Shown: positions 10,863-20,986 of the stretch, in pieces
How the letters are laid out: each line of letters starts with the position of its first letter
How positions within the stretch are numbered: position 1 is the first letter of the stretch
Source of the DNA: Pseudomonas putida
Lineage (GTDB): Bacteria > Pseudomonadota > Gammaproteobacteria > Pseudomonadales > Pseudomonadaceae
Assembly (NCBI RefSeq): GCF_009883635.2
Contig: NZ_CP026115.2
Coordinates: forward strand, 620,001-684,000
Length of the DNA stretch: 64,000 bases
Reading direction: 5' to 3'
The notes under the pieces: model-generated
What the model was told of the DNA's origin: nothing
Databases searched by the model: none
The model's input: the letters and a program-made list of their open reading frames with translations, nothing else
Position numbers and translations under genes: made by a program

Positions 10863-13513
10863 GGAGTTTCGCTTTCGGCTTCGGGTTGCTGGGGCAGCGG
10901 CAAGCATAGAGTGATGCAGGTGCCGTGGCCATCGATGCCTTCGCCCACCAGGATTTGCCCGCCGTGGGCACCGATCATGCCCTGGCAGATCGCCAGGCCC
11001 AGGCCGGTGCCCTGGCCGCCGCGATCACCACGGGCAGCGGTGTAGAACATGTCGAAGATCTTCTCGCGTTCGGCTACCGGGATGCCGGGCCCCTGGTCGC
11101 TGACGGCGAAGTGCAGTTGCTCGTCGTGCACCGAAACCTGCAGCTCCAGACGGCCTTGGGCGGGCGAGAAGCGTGCAGCGTTTTCCAGCACATTGATCAG
11201 CGCCTGCTCGATCAGCGCGGCATGCACGAACAGCAACGGCAGCTCGCCGGGCACCTCGGTGTGTACGTGCAACGGTGCCAGCACTGCGCGCAGCCGATTG
11301 AGGGCACTGCCGACAATGTCGGCCGGGGCCACCCAGTCGCGGGCAAGCTTGAGCCCGCCGTGGCCGAGGCGGGTCATGTCGAGCAGGTTCTGGATGTAAC
11401 GGTCCAGGCGTTCGGCTTCGTTGCGCGTGCCTTCGAGCAGCTCGCGGCGATCTTCGACCGGGATCGCCTCGCCCAGCGCCAGCAGGCTGTCGATGCTGCC
11501 GCGCATGGCCGTCAGCGGGGTTCGCAGGTCGTGGGACACGGAGGCGAGCAAGGCACTGCGCAGCTGTTCGGTTTCGCCATGCAGGCGCGCGGCTTCGAGC
11601 TGTTCGGCCAGGCGGGCACGGGCCAACGCCTGGGCCAGGGGTTGGCCGAGGGCCATCAGCAGGTGCCGACGCTGGGCACTCAGCGGTTCGCCAGAGCGCG
11701 GGCGCACACCGAGCAGGGCCAGGGGCTGATCGTCAACCGCCAGCGGCCACCACCACCAGCGCCCGTTGGGCAAGGTATCACTGCCGTGGCCAGCGGCTTG
11801 GCCATGCTGCCAGGCCCACTCCGCGGCGGCACGCTCGTTGTCGCTCAAGGCCTGGGCTTCGCCGCTCGCCAGGTGCAGCAGCCCTTCGCTGTTGCGCTCC
11901 AGCAGGCACACCTGCACCTCTTTCCAGCCATTGAGGTGGCGACCGGCGGCGTTGAACACGGCCTGGCGGTCAGTGGCCACGGTCAGCCGGCGCGACAGGT
12001 CGAGCAGCTGGTTGGTCTGGGCCTGGGTTTCGCGCAGGGCCTGCAGCTGGCTGCGCTGGCGGGCCGCGAGGTTGCCGGTGAGGGCCGCCATGAGCAGGAA
12101 GAACACCAGCGTCAGCACATCTTCCTCGCGCTGGATGCTGAACGAGAAATTCGGCGGAATGAACAGGAAGTCGTAGGTCAGGAACGACAGTGCCGCACAG
12201 GCCAGCGCCGGGCCCAGGCTGCTGCGCACGGCCACCAGCAGCACGGCGGCAAGGAACACCAGCGAGATGTTGGGCAGCGCCAACATGCTCGACACGCCCC
12301 AGGCCAGGCAAGCGGCCAGCACCGTGGCCACCAGCGCCAGCAGGTAGTGGCGCCAGACCCACACCCGGCTGACCGCCGCACGCGCCGGCCGTGCCTGGCT
12401 GTCGCGGTCGAGCACGTTGATCTCCAGGCCATGGCTTTCGCGCAGCAGCCGGGTGGCGACGCCGGCGCCAAACAGGCGACGGCGCAGCCGGTCACGGGAT
12501 TGCCCGACCAGCACCAGGCTGGCGCGACGCTCGGCGGCGTGCTGGATCAAGGTCCGCGCCACTTCGCCGGCACGCAGCAACACCACCTCGCCCCCCAGGC
12601 GCTCGGCCAGTTGCTGGGCCGCCTGCAGGCGCTGGCGGGCGGCTTCGTCACGCAGCCGGCCGTTGTCGACGTGCACCAGGCTCCACGGCAGGTGGCGGCG
12701 CTGGGCAACACGGCTGGCGTGGCGCACCAGGCGCTCGGCCTGCTCATCGCCATCCACGCCCACCAGCAGGCGCCCACGCAAGGCAGGCGCCGCTTCGCCA
12801 CGCAAACGGTAACCGTGGGCCAGGTCGGCGTCGACCTGGGCGGCGGCAGTCTGCATGGCCAGCTCGCGCAGGGCGGTGAGGTTGGTTTGCGAGAAGTACG
12901 CATCGATGGCCGCCCGTGCCTGCTCCGGCACGTACACCTTGCCTTCGCGCAGGCGTTCGAGCAGCTCGCGCGGCGGCAGGTCGATCAACACCAGCTCGAA
13001 GGCTTCCTGCAGCACCCAGTCCGGCAACGTTTCGCGCACCTGCACGCCGGTAATGCCGCGGACCTTGTCGTTGAGGCTTTCCAGGTGCTGGACGTTGACC
13101 GTGGTGTAGACGTCGATGCCGGCGGCGAGCAGCTCCTGCACGTCCTGCCAGCGCTTGGCGTGACGGCTGCCGGGGGCGTTGGTGTGGGCCAGTTCGTCGA
13201 CCAGGGCCAAGGTCGGGGCAGCCTTGAGCAGGCCGTCGAGGTCCATTTCCTCGAGGGTGACGCCACGGTACTCGCTGCGTAGCAACGGCTGCTGGAGCAG
13301 GCCGCCGAGCAGCGCTTCGGTTTCACTGCGGCCGTGGGTTTCGACTACCCCGGCCAGCACTTGCACGCCCTGGCGTTGCTGGGCGTGGGCGGCCTGGAGC
13401 ATGGCGAAGGTCTTGCCCACACCGGGGGCGGCGCCGAGGAAGACCTTGAGCCGACCGCGACCGCTGCGTGGGAGGGTGGCCAACAGCGCATCTGCGCGGG
13501 TGGAGTCACTCAT
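10859..13513 (-). CDS. kdpD: Potassium sensor histidine kinase KdpD
   Basis: This 884-residue membrane kinase has the full KdpD layout. The N-terminal KdpD domain carries Walker A 'GAAPGVGKT' (residues ~28-36). A universal stress protein domain follows at ~245-370. Four membrane helices occupy ~385-490, then a GAF-like region, and the kinase core has H661 in 'SHDLRTPLTAM' and 'GTGLGLAI' in the ATP lid. It senses potassium and ionic strength and controls KdpE. The gene is separated from kdpC by a perfect hairpin at 13547-13620. Confidence 0.97.
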   Translation of the reverse strand: MSDSTRADALLATLPRSGRGRLKVFLGAAPGVGKTFAMLQAAHAQQRQGVQVLAGVVETHGRSETEALLGGLLQQPLLRSEYRGVTLEEMDLDGLLKAAPTLALVDELAHTNAPGSRHAKRWQDVQELLAAGIDVYTTVNVQHLESLNDKVRGITGVQVRETLPDWVLQEAFELVLIDLPPRELLERLREGKVYVPEQARAAIDAYFSQTNLTALRELAMQTAAAQVDADLAHGYRLRGEAAPALRGRLLVGVDGDEQAERLVRHASRVAQRRHLPWSLVHVDNGRLRDEAARQRLQAAQQLAERLGGEVVLLRAGEVARTLIQHAAERRASLVLVGQSRDRLRRRLFGAGVATRLLRESHGLEINVLDRDSQARPARAAVSRVWVWRHYLLALVATVLAACLAWGVSSMLALPNISLVFLAAVLLVAVRSSLGPALACAALSFLTYDFLFIPPNFSFSIQREEDVLTLVFFLLMAALTGNLAARQRSQLQALRETQAQTNQLLDLSRRLTVATDRQAVFNAAGRHLNGWKEVQVCLLERNSEGLLHLASGEAQALSDNERAAAEWAWQHGQAAGHGSDTLPNGRWWWWPLAVDDQPLALLGVRPRSGEPLSAQRRHLLMALGQPLAQALARARLAEQLEAARLHGETEQLRSALLASVSHDLRTPLTAMRGSIDSLLALGEAIPVEDRRELLEGTRNEAERLDRYIQNLLDMTRLGHGGLKLARDWVAPADIVGSALNRLRAVLAPLHVHTEVPGELPLLFVHAALIEQALINVLENAARFSPAQGRLELQVSVHDEQLHFAVSDQGPGIPVAEREKIFDMFYTAARGDRGGQGTGLGLAICQGMIGAHGGQILVGEGIDGHGTCITLCLPLPQQPEAESETP

Positions 13514-13546
13514 GTTTCATCCTTTGTTTTGCATTTGCTTCTCTGG

Positions 13547-13620
13547 CCTCATCGCGAGCTTTGCTCGCTCCTACGGGGGATTGCGTTCGCCCGTAGGAGC
13601 GAGCAAAGCTCGCGATGAGG
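13547..13620. repeat. Perfect 31-bp inverted repeat between kdpC and kdpD
   Basis: Two fully complementary 31-base arms (13547-13577 and 13590-13620) enclose a 12-base loop. The arm begins CCTCATCGCGAGCTTTGCTC and ends CTCCTACGGG, so it contains the 'taggagcgagcaaagctcgcgatgag' REP-like core found in pseudomonads. It fills almost all of the 123-base spacer in the kdp locus and would form a very stable hairpin in the transcript. Confidence 0.9.
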
Positions 13621-13636
13621 CCCGCAACCCAACCCA

Positions 13637-14182
13637 TCAGAGGCGATCAAGCGCCTGGTTCAAAGCCAGTACATTGACCACCGGTGGCCCGATCAATGGG
13701 TGGAGGGTGGCCTCTTCCAGCAAGGCTTGCAAGCGCTCCACCGGCACCTGCCGCGCCGCCGCTACGCGAGGGATCTGGTAGGCCACTGCTTGCGGTGGCA
13801 AGTGCGGGTCAAGGCCGCTGCCCGAGGTGGTCAGCAAGGCCTGCGGCACCGGCCCCAACTGTGCCTGGTATAGCGCTGCAGCATCGCCCTTGACCCGCTC
13901 GGCCAGCGCCGGGTTGCTTGGTGCCAGGTTGCTCGCGCTACTGGCCACGGTGACAAAAGCACCCGCCGAGGGCCGTGAATGGAACCAGCCATCACCCTGA
14001 AAATCCTGGGCGATCAAGGCCGAACCTCGCACCTGCCCGCGCTCATCGCGCACCAGGCTGCCATTGGCCTGCTCGGGAAATGCCAGCTGGGAAACCCCGG
14101 TCACCGCCAGCGGGTACAGCGCGCCAGTGACTACCGTCATCAGCAGGATCAGGCTTAACGCCGGGCGTACGTAACTGTTCAT
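13637..14182 (-). CDS. kdpC: Potassium-transporting ATPase subunit KdpC
   Basis: This 181-residue subunit has one N-terminal membrane helix (residues ~8-28) and a periplasmic domain. Conserved KdpC features include '[18 protein letters not shown]', 'GSALIAQDF', 'FHSRPSAG' and '[14 protein letters not shown]'. It stabilises the KdpFABC complex. The ATG at 14182 is 10 bases after the kdpB stop and gives the usual start; the upstream extension is discarded. Confidence 0.97.
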   Translation of the reverse strand: MNSYVRPALSLILLMTVVTGALYPLAVTGVSQLAFPEQANGSLVRDERGQVRGSALIAQDFQGDGWFHSRPSAGAFVTVASSASNLAPSNPALAERVKGDAAALYQAQLGPVPQALLTTSGSGLDPHLPPQAVAYQIPRVAAARQVPVERLQALLEEATLHPLIGPPVVNVLALNQALDRL

Positions 14183-14192
14183 GGTGGCCTCC

Positions 14193-16247
14193 TCAGACCA
14201 GATGCAAGGCATTGAGCAGCAGGTCGATCAGCTTGATCCCGGCAAACGGCACGATGATGCCGCCCAGCCCGTAGATCAGCAGGTTGCGCCGCAGCAGGTG
14301 CGCCGCGCTCGCCGCCTGCACGCGCACGCCGCGCAGTGCCAGCGGGATCAGCACGATGATGATCAGCGCGTTGAACACGATGGCCGAGAGGATCGCGCTC
14401 TGCGGGCTGGCCAGGTGCATCAGGTTGAGCACGCCGAGCTGCGGGTAGATGGCGGCAAACAGCGCCGGCAGGATGGCGAAGTACTTGGCCACGTCGTTGG
14501 CGATGGAGAAGGTGGTCAGCGCTCCGCGAGTCACCAGCAGTTCCTTGCCCACCTGGACCACGTCCAGCAGCTTGGTCGGGTCGCTGTCCAGGTCGACCAT
14601 GTTGGCCGCCTCGCGCGCCGCCTGGGTGCCATCGTTCATGGCCATGCCGACGTCCGCCTGGGCCAGCGCGGGGGCGTCGTTGGCGCCGTCGCCGCACATC
14701 GCCACCAGGCGGCCGTCGTTCTGCTCCTGGCGGATGCGGGCCAGTTTCTTCTCCGGCGTGGCTTCGGCGAGCACATCGTCCACGCCGGCTTCGGCGGCGA
14801 TGGCCGCAGCGGTCAACGGGTTGTCACCGGTCACCATCACGGTGCGGATGCCCAGCTTGCGCAGCTCGGCAAAACGCTCGCGGATGCCCGGCTTGACCAC
14901 GTCCTTGAGGTGGATCACGCCGAGCAGGCGCTTGTCCAGGCAAACCAGCAGCGGGGTGCCGCCGCTCTGGGCGATGCGCTCCACCTCACGGGCCAAGGCC
15001 GTGGGCAGGTCCAGGCGCTGCATGCCGACGAAGGCCAGTACGGCGTCGACGGCGCCCTTGCGGTAGCGGTGCTGCTGGAAGTCGATACCTGACAGGCGCG
15101 TCTCGGCACTGAAGGCGATGGCCTGGTACTGCCCGGGCGACGGCTCGACGAAGTCGTGCAACTGGCGCAGGTATTCGACGATCGACTTGCCCTCGGCGGT
15201 GTCATCGGCCAGCGAGGCCAGCAAGGCACCCTCCCCCAGCTCCTTGGCGGTCACGCTCGGGGCCGCATGCAGGGCGCTGCAGCGGCGGTTGCCGAAAGTG
15301 ATGGTGCCGGTCTTGTCGAGCATCAACGTATGCACGTCGCCGGCCGCCTCCACTGCGCGGCCGGAGCGGGCGATCACGTTCAGCCGCACCAGGCGGTCCA
15401 TGCCGGCGATGCCGATGGCCGAAAGCAGGCCGCCGATGGTGGTCGGGATCAGCGTCACCAGCAGCGCGGCGAGGAAGATAAGCGGCAGGCTGCCGCCGGC
15501 AAAATGCGCGAACGGCTGCAGGGTCACCACCACGATCAGGAAGATCAGGGTCAGGCCGATCAGCAGGATGTCGAGGGCGACTTCGTTGGGGGTCTTCTGC
15601 CGCTTGGCGCCTTCGACCAGGGCGATCATGCGGTCCAGGGTCGACTCACCGGGGTTGCTGGTGATGCGGATGAGCAGCCAGTCGGAGACCAGCCGGGTGT
15701 TGCCGGTGACGGCCGAGCGGTCGCCGCCGGACTCACGGATGACCGGCGCGGACTCGCCGGTGATGGCCGCTTCGTTGACCGCCGCGATGCCTTCGAGCAC
15801 CTCGCCGTCACCGGGGATCATCTCGCCGGCCACTACACGTACCACATCGTCCTTGCGCAGCGCCGTGGCCGCGATGCTTTCGAAACTGCCATCGCGTTTG
15901 CGGCGCTGTGCCGTCAGCCCCTGGCTACCGGCCTTGAGGCTGTCGGCGCGAGCCTTGCCACGGCCCTCGGCGAGGGCCTCGGCAAAGTTGGCGAACAGCA
16001 CTGTGAACCACAGCCACAGGGCAACCTGCGCGGCGACGCCGGTGCTGACGCCATTGCCGGGGGCGAAACACAGCGCGGTGGTGAGGATGGCCGTCAGGGC
16101 GACCACCAGCATCACCGGCGCCCGTTTGAGCTGACGCGGGTCGAGCTTGACGAAGGCCTGCACCAGCGCCGGCCGCCACAGGGCCGCGAAGCGGGTCTGG
16201 TCCTTGGCACTGTGTGAGGCGTTCACTTCAGGAATGGGCATGTTCAT
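14193..16247 (-). CDS. kdpB: Potassium-transporting P-type ATPase subunit KdpB
   Basis: This 684-residue P-type ATPase drives KdpFABC. The phosphorylated aspartate is D311 in '[12 protein letters not shown]', and the actuator loop is 'TGES' at 163-166. S166 corresponds to the serine whose phosphorylation inhibits the E. coli enzyme at high potassium, so that control may be present here. Late motifs '[10 protein letters not shown]' and '[16 protein letters not shown]' are intact. The gene lies between kdpA and kdpC with 10-base spacers. A second ATG two codons later is an equal start candidate. Confidence 0.97.
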   Translation of the reverse strand: MNMPIPEVNASHSAKDQTRFAALWRPALVQAFVKLDPRQLKRAPVMLVVALTAILTTALCFAPGNGVSTGVAAQVALWLWFTVLFANFAEALAEGRGKARADSLKAGSQGLTAQRRKRDGSFESIAATALRKDDVVRVVAGEMIPGDGEVLEGIAAVNEAAITGESAPVIRESGGDRSAVTGNTRLVSDWLLIRITSNPGESTLDRMIALVEGAKRQKTPNEVALDILLIGLTLIFLIVVVTLQPFAHFAGGSLPLIFLAALLVTLIPTTIGGLLSAIGIAGMDRLVRLNVIARSGRAVEAAGDVHTLMLDKTGTITFGNRRCSALHAAPSVTAKELGEGALLASLADDTAEGKSIVEYLRQLHDFVEPSPGQYQAIAFSAETRLSGIDFQQHRYRKGAVDAVLAFVGMQRLDLPTALAREVERIAQSGGTPLLVCLDKRLLGVIHLKDVVKPGIRERFAELRKLGIRTVMVTGDNPLTAAAIAAEAGVDDVLAEATPEKKLARIRQEQNDGRLVAMCGDGANDAPALAQADVGMAMNDGTQAAREAANMVDLDSDPTKLLDVVQVGKELLVTRGALTTFSIANDVAKYFAILPALFAAIYPQLGVLNLMHLASPQSAILSAIVFNALIIIVLIPLALRGVRVQAASAAHLLRRNLLIYGLGGIIVPFAGIKLIDLLLNALHLV

Positions 16248-16257
16248 GGATGATTCC

Positions 16258-17952
16258 TCAGAAACCCAGGCTCAGTTGTTCGGCGATCGGCCCGAGGGCC
16301 AGGGTCGGCAGGAAGGTCAGGCCACCGACCAGCAGGATGGTCACCAGCAACAGGCAGGCGAACAGCGGGCCGTGGGTGGGAAAGCTGTTGCTGCCCTGGG
16401 GCGCGCTCTTCTTCGCCGCCAGGCTGCCGGCCAGGGCCAGGATCGGCAGGATGTAGCCGAAGCGGCCGATCAGCATGGCCAGGCCGATCATCACGTTGTG
16501 GAACACCGTGTTGGCGCCAAACCCGGCGAATGCCGAGCCGTTGTTGGCGGTGGCCGAGGTATAGGCATACAGCAGCTGGCTGAAGCCGTGGGCGCCCGGG
16601 TTGCTTACCGCGCTGGCTGGCCCTGGCAGGCTGGCGGCGATGGCCGCAAGTACCAGCACGCCGACTGGCATCACCAGCAGGGTGGCCACCAGCAGCTGTA
16701 CTTCCCGCGCCTGCAGTTTCTTGCCCAGGTATTCTGGCGTACGGCCTATCATCAACCCCGCCAGGAACACTGCGATCAGCACGAACAGCAACATGCCGTA
16801 GAGCCCGGCGCCGACGCCGCCGAAGATCACTTCGCCCACCATCATGTTGACCATCGCGACCATGCCGGTCAGCGGGTTGAGGCTGTCGTGCATGGCATTG
16901 ACCGAGCCGTTCGAGGCCGCCGTGGTGGTCACGGTCCACAGCACCGAGGCGGCGGTGCCGAAGCGGCTCTCCTTGCCCTCCATGGGCGCGCTCTGCTGCA
17001 CTTGGGCGCTTTCCAGCGCCGGGTTCGGCTGGTACTCCGACCACAGTGCGGTAGCGCCGCCAAGCAGGAACAGGCCAAGCATGCAGGCAATGATGGCGCG
17101 GCTCTGGCGCAGGTCCTTGACGTAGTGCCCAAAGGTGAACACCAGCGCCACCGGGATCAGGATGATCGAGGCCACCTCGAACAGGTTGCTCCAGGCCGTG
17201 GGGTTTTCGAACGGGTGCGCCGAGTTGACCCCGAAGAAGCCGCCACCGTTGGTGCCCAGCTGCTTGATGGCGATCTGGCTGGCGGCCGGGCCCAGTGGAA
17301 TGGTCTGGTCGGCGCCTTGCAGGGTCACGGCATGGGCGTAGTCGGCGAAGGTCTGCGGCACGCCCTGCCACACCAGCAGCAGAGCGAGCAGCAGGCACAG
17401 CGGCAGCAGGCCGTAGAGGGTGGCCCGGGTCATGTCGACCCAGAAGTTGCCCAGGCTGGTGGTGGAACGGCGGGCAATGCCGCGGCACAGCGCAACCAGC
17501 ACGGCCAGGCCAGTGGCAGCGCTGACGAAGTTCTGTACGGTCAGGCCGAGCATCTGGCTCAGGTAGCTGACCGACGCCTCACCGCTGTAGGCCTGCCAGT
17601 TGGTGTTGGTGACGAAGCTCACTGCCGTGTTGAAGGCCAGCGACCATTCCTGGCCGGGCAGGTGCTGCGGGTTGAGTGGCAGGTAGCCTTGCAGCAGGAG
17701 CACGCTGAACAGCAGCAGGAAGCCGGCCAGGTTGAAGGCCAGAAGCGCCAGCGTGTACTGCTTCCAGTTCTGCTCCTGGTCGGCGCGCACGCCGGCCAGG
17801 CGATAGCAGCCCTGCTCCACGGGGCCCAGCATGGGCGTCAGCCAGGTGCGCTGCCCTTCCATGACCTTGTAGTAGAAACGCCCGAGCCAGGGTGCCGGTA
17901 GCAGCACGATGGCGAAAAAAGCCACTAGCAACAAGTAATCGTAACTGTGCAT
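16258..17952 (-). CDS. kdpA: Potassium-transporting ATPase subunit KdpA
   Basis: This 564-residue membrane subunit forms the potassium channel part of KdpFABC and is related to the SKT channels. Four pore-loop filter regions can be picked out, including '[12 protein letters not shown]', '[20 protein letters not shown]' and '[13 protein letters not shown]'. About ten membrane helices are expected. It starts 9 bases after kdpF and ends 10 bases before kdpB. Confidence 0.97.
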   Translation of the reverse strand: MHSYDYLLLVAFFAIVLLPAPWLGRFYYKVMEGQRTWLTPMLGPVEQGCYRLAGVRADQEQNWKQYTLALLAFNLAGFLLLFSVLLLQGYLPLNPQHLPGQEWSLAFNTAVSFVTNTNWQAYSGEASVSYLSQMLGLTVQNFVSAATGLAVLVALCRGIARRSTTSLGNFWVDMTRATLYGLLPLCLLLALLLVWQGVPQTFADYAHAVTLQGADQTIPLGPAASQIAIKQLGTNGGGFFGVNSAHPFENPTAWSNLFEVASIILIPVALVFTFGHYVKDLRQSRAIIACMLGLFLLGGATALWSEYQPNPALESAQVQQSAPMEGKESRFGTAASVLWTVTTTAASNGSVNAMHDSLNPLTGMVAMVNMMVGEVIFGGVGAGLYGMLLFVLIAVFLAGLMIGRTPEYLGKKLQAREVQLLVATLLVMPVGVLVLAAIAASLPGPASAVSNPGAHGFSQLLYAYTSATANNGSAFAGFGANTVFHNVMIGLAMLIGRFGYILPILALAGSLAAKKSAPQGSNSFPTHGPLFACLLLVTILLVGGLTFLPTLALGPIAEQLSLGF

Positions 17953-17961
17953 GGCCGCTCC

Positions 17962-18051
17962 CTAGCTGCGATCGGCGCGCAGCAGCGCTACCAGCAGGTA
18001 AACCGCCAATGCCACTGCCAGTAGCAGTGACAACCCGTCGAGCATGTACAT
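17962..18051 (-). CDS. kdpF: Small KdpF subunit (29 residues)
   Basis: This single-helix membrane peptide begins MYMLDGLSLLLAV and ends LLRADRS, closely matching the known KdpF pattern (LDG..LLLAVAL..YLLVALLRAD). It is the first gene of kdpFABC and sits 9 bases before kdpA. Starts at 18051 (29 aa) and 18045 (27 aa) are both possible. The ribosome site GGGGGAG lies 8 bases before the first ATG. KdpF stabilises the complex in the membrane. Confidence 0.93.
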   Translation of the reverse strand: MYMLDGLSLLLAVALAVYLLVALLRADRS

Positions 18052-18060
18052 GAGTGCAAC

Positions 18061-18094
18061 TCCCCCGTGGTGCGGCCTGGGCCGCTTTGGGGGA
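18061..18094 (-). promoter_or_regulatory. Hairpin covering the kdpF ribosome binding site
   Basis: On the minus strand, a CCCCC run pairs with the GGGGG of the kdpF ribosome site, and inside it GCGGCC pairs with GGCCGC (18072-18085). If transcribed from upstream, this leader would fold over the initiation region of the kdp operon. The fold is read by eye; no transcription start is known. Confidence 0.5.
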
Positions 18095-18168
18095 ATTGTC
18101 TGAGGGAGGGGCGTAAAGGGACGAGACCGGAGGGAGGGACTGGCTATAAAGAATGCGTAAAAACAGCC

Positions 18169-19215
18169 TTACTGTGGGGTTTGCGCCGAGTTACGGCTCC
18201 AGTCCAGCAGCAGGCTGTAACCGACTGCCAACAAGGTCGGCCCGATGAACAGGCCGATAAAGCCGAATGCCAGCAAACCGCCGAACACACCCAACAGCAC
18301 GATCACCAGCGGCAGGTTGCCGCCGCGGCTGATCAGGTACGGCTTGAGCACGTTGTCCACGCCGCTGATGACGAAGGTGCCCCAGATACCGAGGAAAACC
18401 GCCATGCCGTATTCGCCCTTCCACACCAGCCAGCCCGTCGCCGGAATCCATGCCAGCGGCGGCCCCATCGGGATCAGGCTGAGCATGAAGGTCACCAGGC
18501 CCAGCACGATCGCCCCGGGTACTCCGGCAATCAGGAAACCGATCAGTGCCAGCAGCGCCTGGGCTGCCGCCGTGCCGATCACACCGTTCACCACCCGCTG
18601 GACGGTCCCGGCCACCAGCTCCAGGTAGTAATCGGCTCGCTCGCCCACCAACCGGTTCAGCAGCCGCAGCACGAAAGCCGACAGCCGCGGCCCGTCACGG
18701 TAGAAGAAGAACACGAACACCAGGCTCAGGGTCAGCTCCAGCACACCGCTGCCGATCTGCGCACTGCGCGCCAGCAGCCAGTTGCCCACCTGCCCCAGGT
18801 ACGGTTTCATCGACGCCAGCAAGGCCGCACCTTGCTGATCGAGGGATTGCCACCAACTGACCAGGCGCTCACCCACGAAGGGAATGCCGCCCAGCCAGTC
18901 AGGTGCATCGGGCAGGCCATCGACCTGCACGTCACGCACAAAGGCGGTGGCGTCGCGAATGTGGTCGGCCAGGTTGAAGCCCAGCCACACCAGCGGCAAG
19001 GCAACGATCAGGATCCAGGCAGTGGTCAGCAGGCTGGCGGCCAGGGTTTCACGCCCCCCCAGCACACGCGTCAGCAGGCGCATCAGCGGCCAGCTGGCAA
19101 ACGCCAGGATAGCCCCCCACAGCAGCGCGGAGATGAACGGCGCCATGACCCACAGGGCGGCGCCTAGCAGCGCCAGCAGCAGAATCTGGATCAGCAGGCG
19201 GTCATTATTGGCCAT
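18169..19215 (-). CDS. AI-2E family permease (YdiK-like)
   Basis: This 348-residue membrane protein has about eight helices in the arrangement of the AI-2E transporter family, with the conserved C-terminal region 'GPTLLAVGYSLLLDW' and the middle motif 'LIPMGPPLAWIPA'. Despite the name, most family members have no proven autoinducer transport. I use the ATG at 19215; a GTG at 19227 directly after the DUF4892 stop is an alternative. It is likely cotranscribed with the DUF4892 gene. Confidence 0.88.
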   Translation of the reverse strand: MANNDRLLIQILLLALLGAALWVMAPFISALLWGAILAFASWPLMRLLTRVLGGRETLAASLLTTAWILIVALPLVWLGFNLADHIRDATAFVRDVQVDGLPDAPDWLGGIPFVGERLVSWWQSLDQQGAALLASMKPYLGQVGNWLLARSAQIGSGVLELTLSLVFVFFFYRDGPRLSAFVLRLLNRLVGERADYYLELVAGTVQRVVNGVIGTAAAQALLALIGFLIAGVPGAIVLGLVTFMLSLIPMGPPLAWIPATGWLVWKGEYGMAVFLGIWGTFVISGVDNVLKPYLISRGGNLPLVIVLLGVFGGLLAFGFIGLFIGPTLLAVGYSLLLDWSRNSAQTPQ

Positions 19216-19227
19216 GGTGGCGCTCAC

Positions 19228-20022
19228 TCAACGGATCAGCTCCAGATGCAGACCATCGGTGGGCGCACTGCCGACTTCGAGCCGGCCATCACGCACACCC
19301 GCCTTGACCAGTTGCTCGCGCCAGGCCTCGGCCTGGACGCCACTCAGGCTCGCGCGCAAGGTGCTGTCGAGGTTCAGGCTGCGCGCCAGCAAGGTCACCC
19401 AGCTGTCCTGCGGCGCAGCCAGGTCAGGGTAGTCGAGCTTACCGGTGTCGCGCATTTCGCGCAGCACCGTGGCAGCAGTGGGCAGTATCTCGCCCAGCGG
19501 GCTGCTGGCGACGAATTCTTCCACATGCAGATAGGCGCGGCGGTTGCCACGGGTAACGCTGTAAAGCGCGACCAGGGTGTCGGCTTCTTCGGCCGAGCGA
19601 CGCAGCAGGATGAACGCCTGCTGCTCGTCACCGCCGTTCAACCGGGCATTGGCAAACACGTCGTTGGCCCACAGGCTGCCTTCACCGCAATCGCGGCCCT
19701 GGCACCAGAACAACGGGTAGCCGCCATCCTGCTGCAGCGCTTCGCGTGCGCTGGTGAAGGCTTCGCGGGCGCTACGCTCCACCGGCAGCTCGTAGGTGAC
19801 CGAGCTGACCTGGCCACGGCTTTCGATCTTGTCTTCGACACGCAGCCGGCCGCTGATCTTGCGCAGCGGGCCCATGGGGTAGACACGTTCCTGCTCCACG
19901 GCCGGGCGCTGGTCGACCATCTTGGCGTCCACCGGCACGGGCAGGCTGCCGGCCCACAGCAAGGGGCTGGCCAACACGAGGCAGGTGGCGATGGCAGTAC
20001 GGATGGAAACGGGGGCGCTCAT
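19228..20022 (-). CDS. DUF4892 family secreted protein
   Basis: This 264-residue protein has an N-terminal signal peptide ending near 'LLWAGSLPVP' and a long soluble domain consistent with DUF4892. The function is unknown. The ATG at 20022 was chosen because the signal peptide starts there; the longer open frame upstream has no such feature. The start overlaps the stop of a 20-codon upstream frame (20019-20081), and its own stop abuts the AI-2E permease gene. Confidence 0.85.
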   Translation of the reverse strand: MSAPVSIRTAIATCLVLASPLLWAGSLPVPVDAKMVDQRPAVEQERVYPMGPLRKISGRLRVEDKIESRGQVSSVTYELPVERSAREAFTSAREALQQDGGYPLFWCQGRDCGEGSLWANDVFANARLNGGDEQQAFILLRRSAEEADTLVALYSVTRGNRRAYLHVEEFVASSPLGEILPTAATVLREMRDTGKLDYPDLAAPQDSWVTLLARSLNLDSTLRASLSGVQAEAWREQLVKAGVRDGRLEVGSAPTDGLHLELIR

Positions 20023-20081
20023 CGGCGACCCATGCGGCGCGACGCGCCGGGTTGAAGCTCCAGGATGTCTGGCAGTTGCAT
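20019..20081 (-). CDS. Possible 20-residue leader ORF before DUF4892
   Basis: An ATG with a good upstream GGGAGA begins a short frame MQLPDILELQPGASRRMGRR whose TGA overlaps the DUF4892 ATG (ATGA). This geometry allows coupled translation of the downstream gene. It could also be a chance frame. No similarity to a known peptide is recognised. Confidence 0.35.
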   Translation of the reverse strand: MQLPDILELQPGASRRMGRR

Positions 20082-20131
20082 TGTTGTCTCCCTGTTCAAC
20101 CCGCCAAGCCTCGACACTTGTCCGGTGCAAG

Positions 20132-20986
20132 TCAAGCAAAGCCAAAGAAGCGATTGAAACAGTCTGCGACAAGGGTCGCGCCCACTTCGTCGTTCAGGTG
20201 CAGGTGATGCCCACCGGGCAACACAGTCTGCTCAAAGGGTAGCTGCTCCAGCAGTTCGGTGTGGCGCACCAGCATGCCGTCGGCCGCCACCACCAGGCTG
20301 GCCGGGCAGCTCACTCGCCGCACGTAGACCATGGCCTGGGCCTGGCTCAGGCGCACCGGCGATGGCAAGGTCAAGCGGCTGTCGCTGCGCCAGCTGTAAC
20401 CACCAGGCACCGGCATCAGGCCGCGCTGGGCCAGGCGCTCGGCGGCTTCGCGGCTGACCGCGACCATACCCTTCATGCGCGCCTGCACGCCCTCCTCCAG
20501 GGTCGGGTAAACGGACTTGCGCTTGCCATCGAGGCGCAGCTGGGCCTGCAGGGCCATGCCCAGGCGCTCGCCGGCATCCTGCTCGGCGCCGGTCGGGGGA
20601 ATGACACCGTCGATCAGGGCGAGGTGGCTGACCCGGTCTGGCAAGGCGCCGGCCAGTTGCACCGAAATGATCGCGCCCAACGAATGCCCGAGCAGGGCAA
20701 AACGCTGCCAGCCCAGCTGCTCGGCCACCCGCAGCACATCGTGAGCGTAATCGGCCAAGGCATAACCCGCGCCCAATGGGCGATGCTCGGAATAACCGTG
20801 CCCGGCCAGGTCGAGGGCGACGATGCGCAGACCCTTCAACTGCGGGGCCAGGCGGGAGAAGCTGTTGGCGTTGTCCAGCCAGCCGTGCAGGGCGATCACC
20901 GGCAGGCCATCCTCCGGGCCGAACAGGTGCGCGGCCAGCTCGATATGGCCCAGGCTCAGGCGCACTTCCTCGACCTGCGCGCTCAT
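20132..20986 (-). CDS. Alpha/beta hydrolase
   Basis: This 284-residue cytosolic enzyme has the alpha/beta hydrolase core: 'ALHGWLDNANSF' for the oxyanion region, nucleophile elbow 'GHSLGAI' near residue 100, and a late 'LPGGHHLHL' with the catalytic histidine. The substrate is unknown; the family includes esterases and C-C hydrolases. Its ATG overlaps the stop of the preceding hydrolase gene by four bases, so the pair is coupled. Confidence 0.9.
   Translation of the reverse strand: MSAQVEEVRLSLGHIELAAHLFGPEDGLPVIALHGWLDNANSFSRLAPQLKGLRIVALDLAGHGYSEHRPLGAGYALADYAHDVLRVAEQLGWQRFALLGHSLGAIISVQLAGALPDRVSHLALIDGVIPPTGAEQDAGERLGMALQAQLRLDGKRKSVYPTLEEGVQARMKGMVAVSREAAERLAQRGLMPVPGGYSWRSDSRLTLPSPVRLSQAQAMVYVRRVSCPASLVVAADGMLVRHTELLEQLPFEQTVLPGGHHLHLNDEVGATLVADCFNRFFGFA

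Noticed and set aside
10047..13620. Composite transposon bounded by inverted repeats around kdpDE
   Set aside because: The two repeats differ in sequence, there is no transposase, and the genes between them are core.
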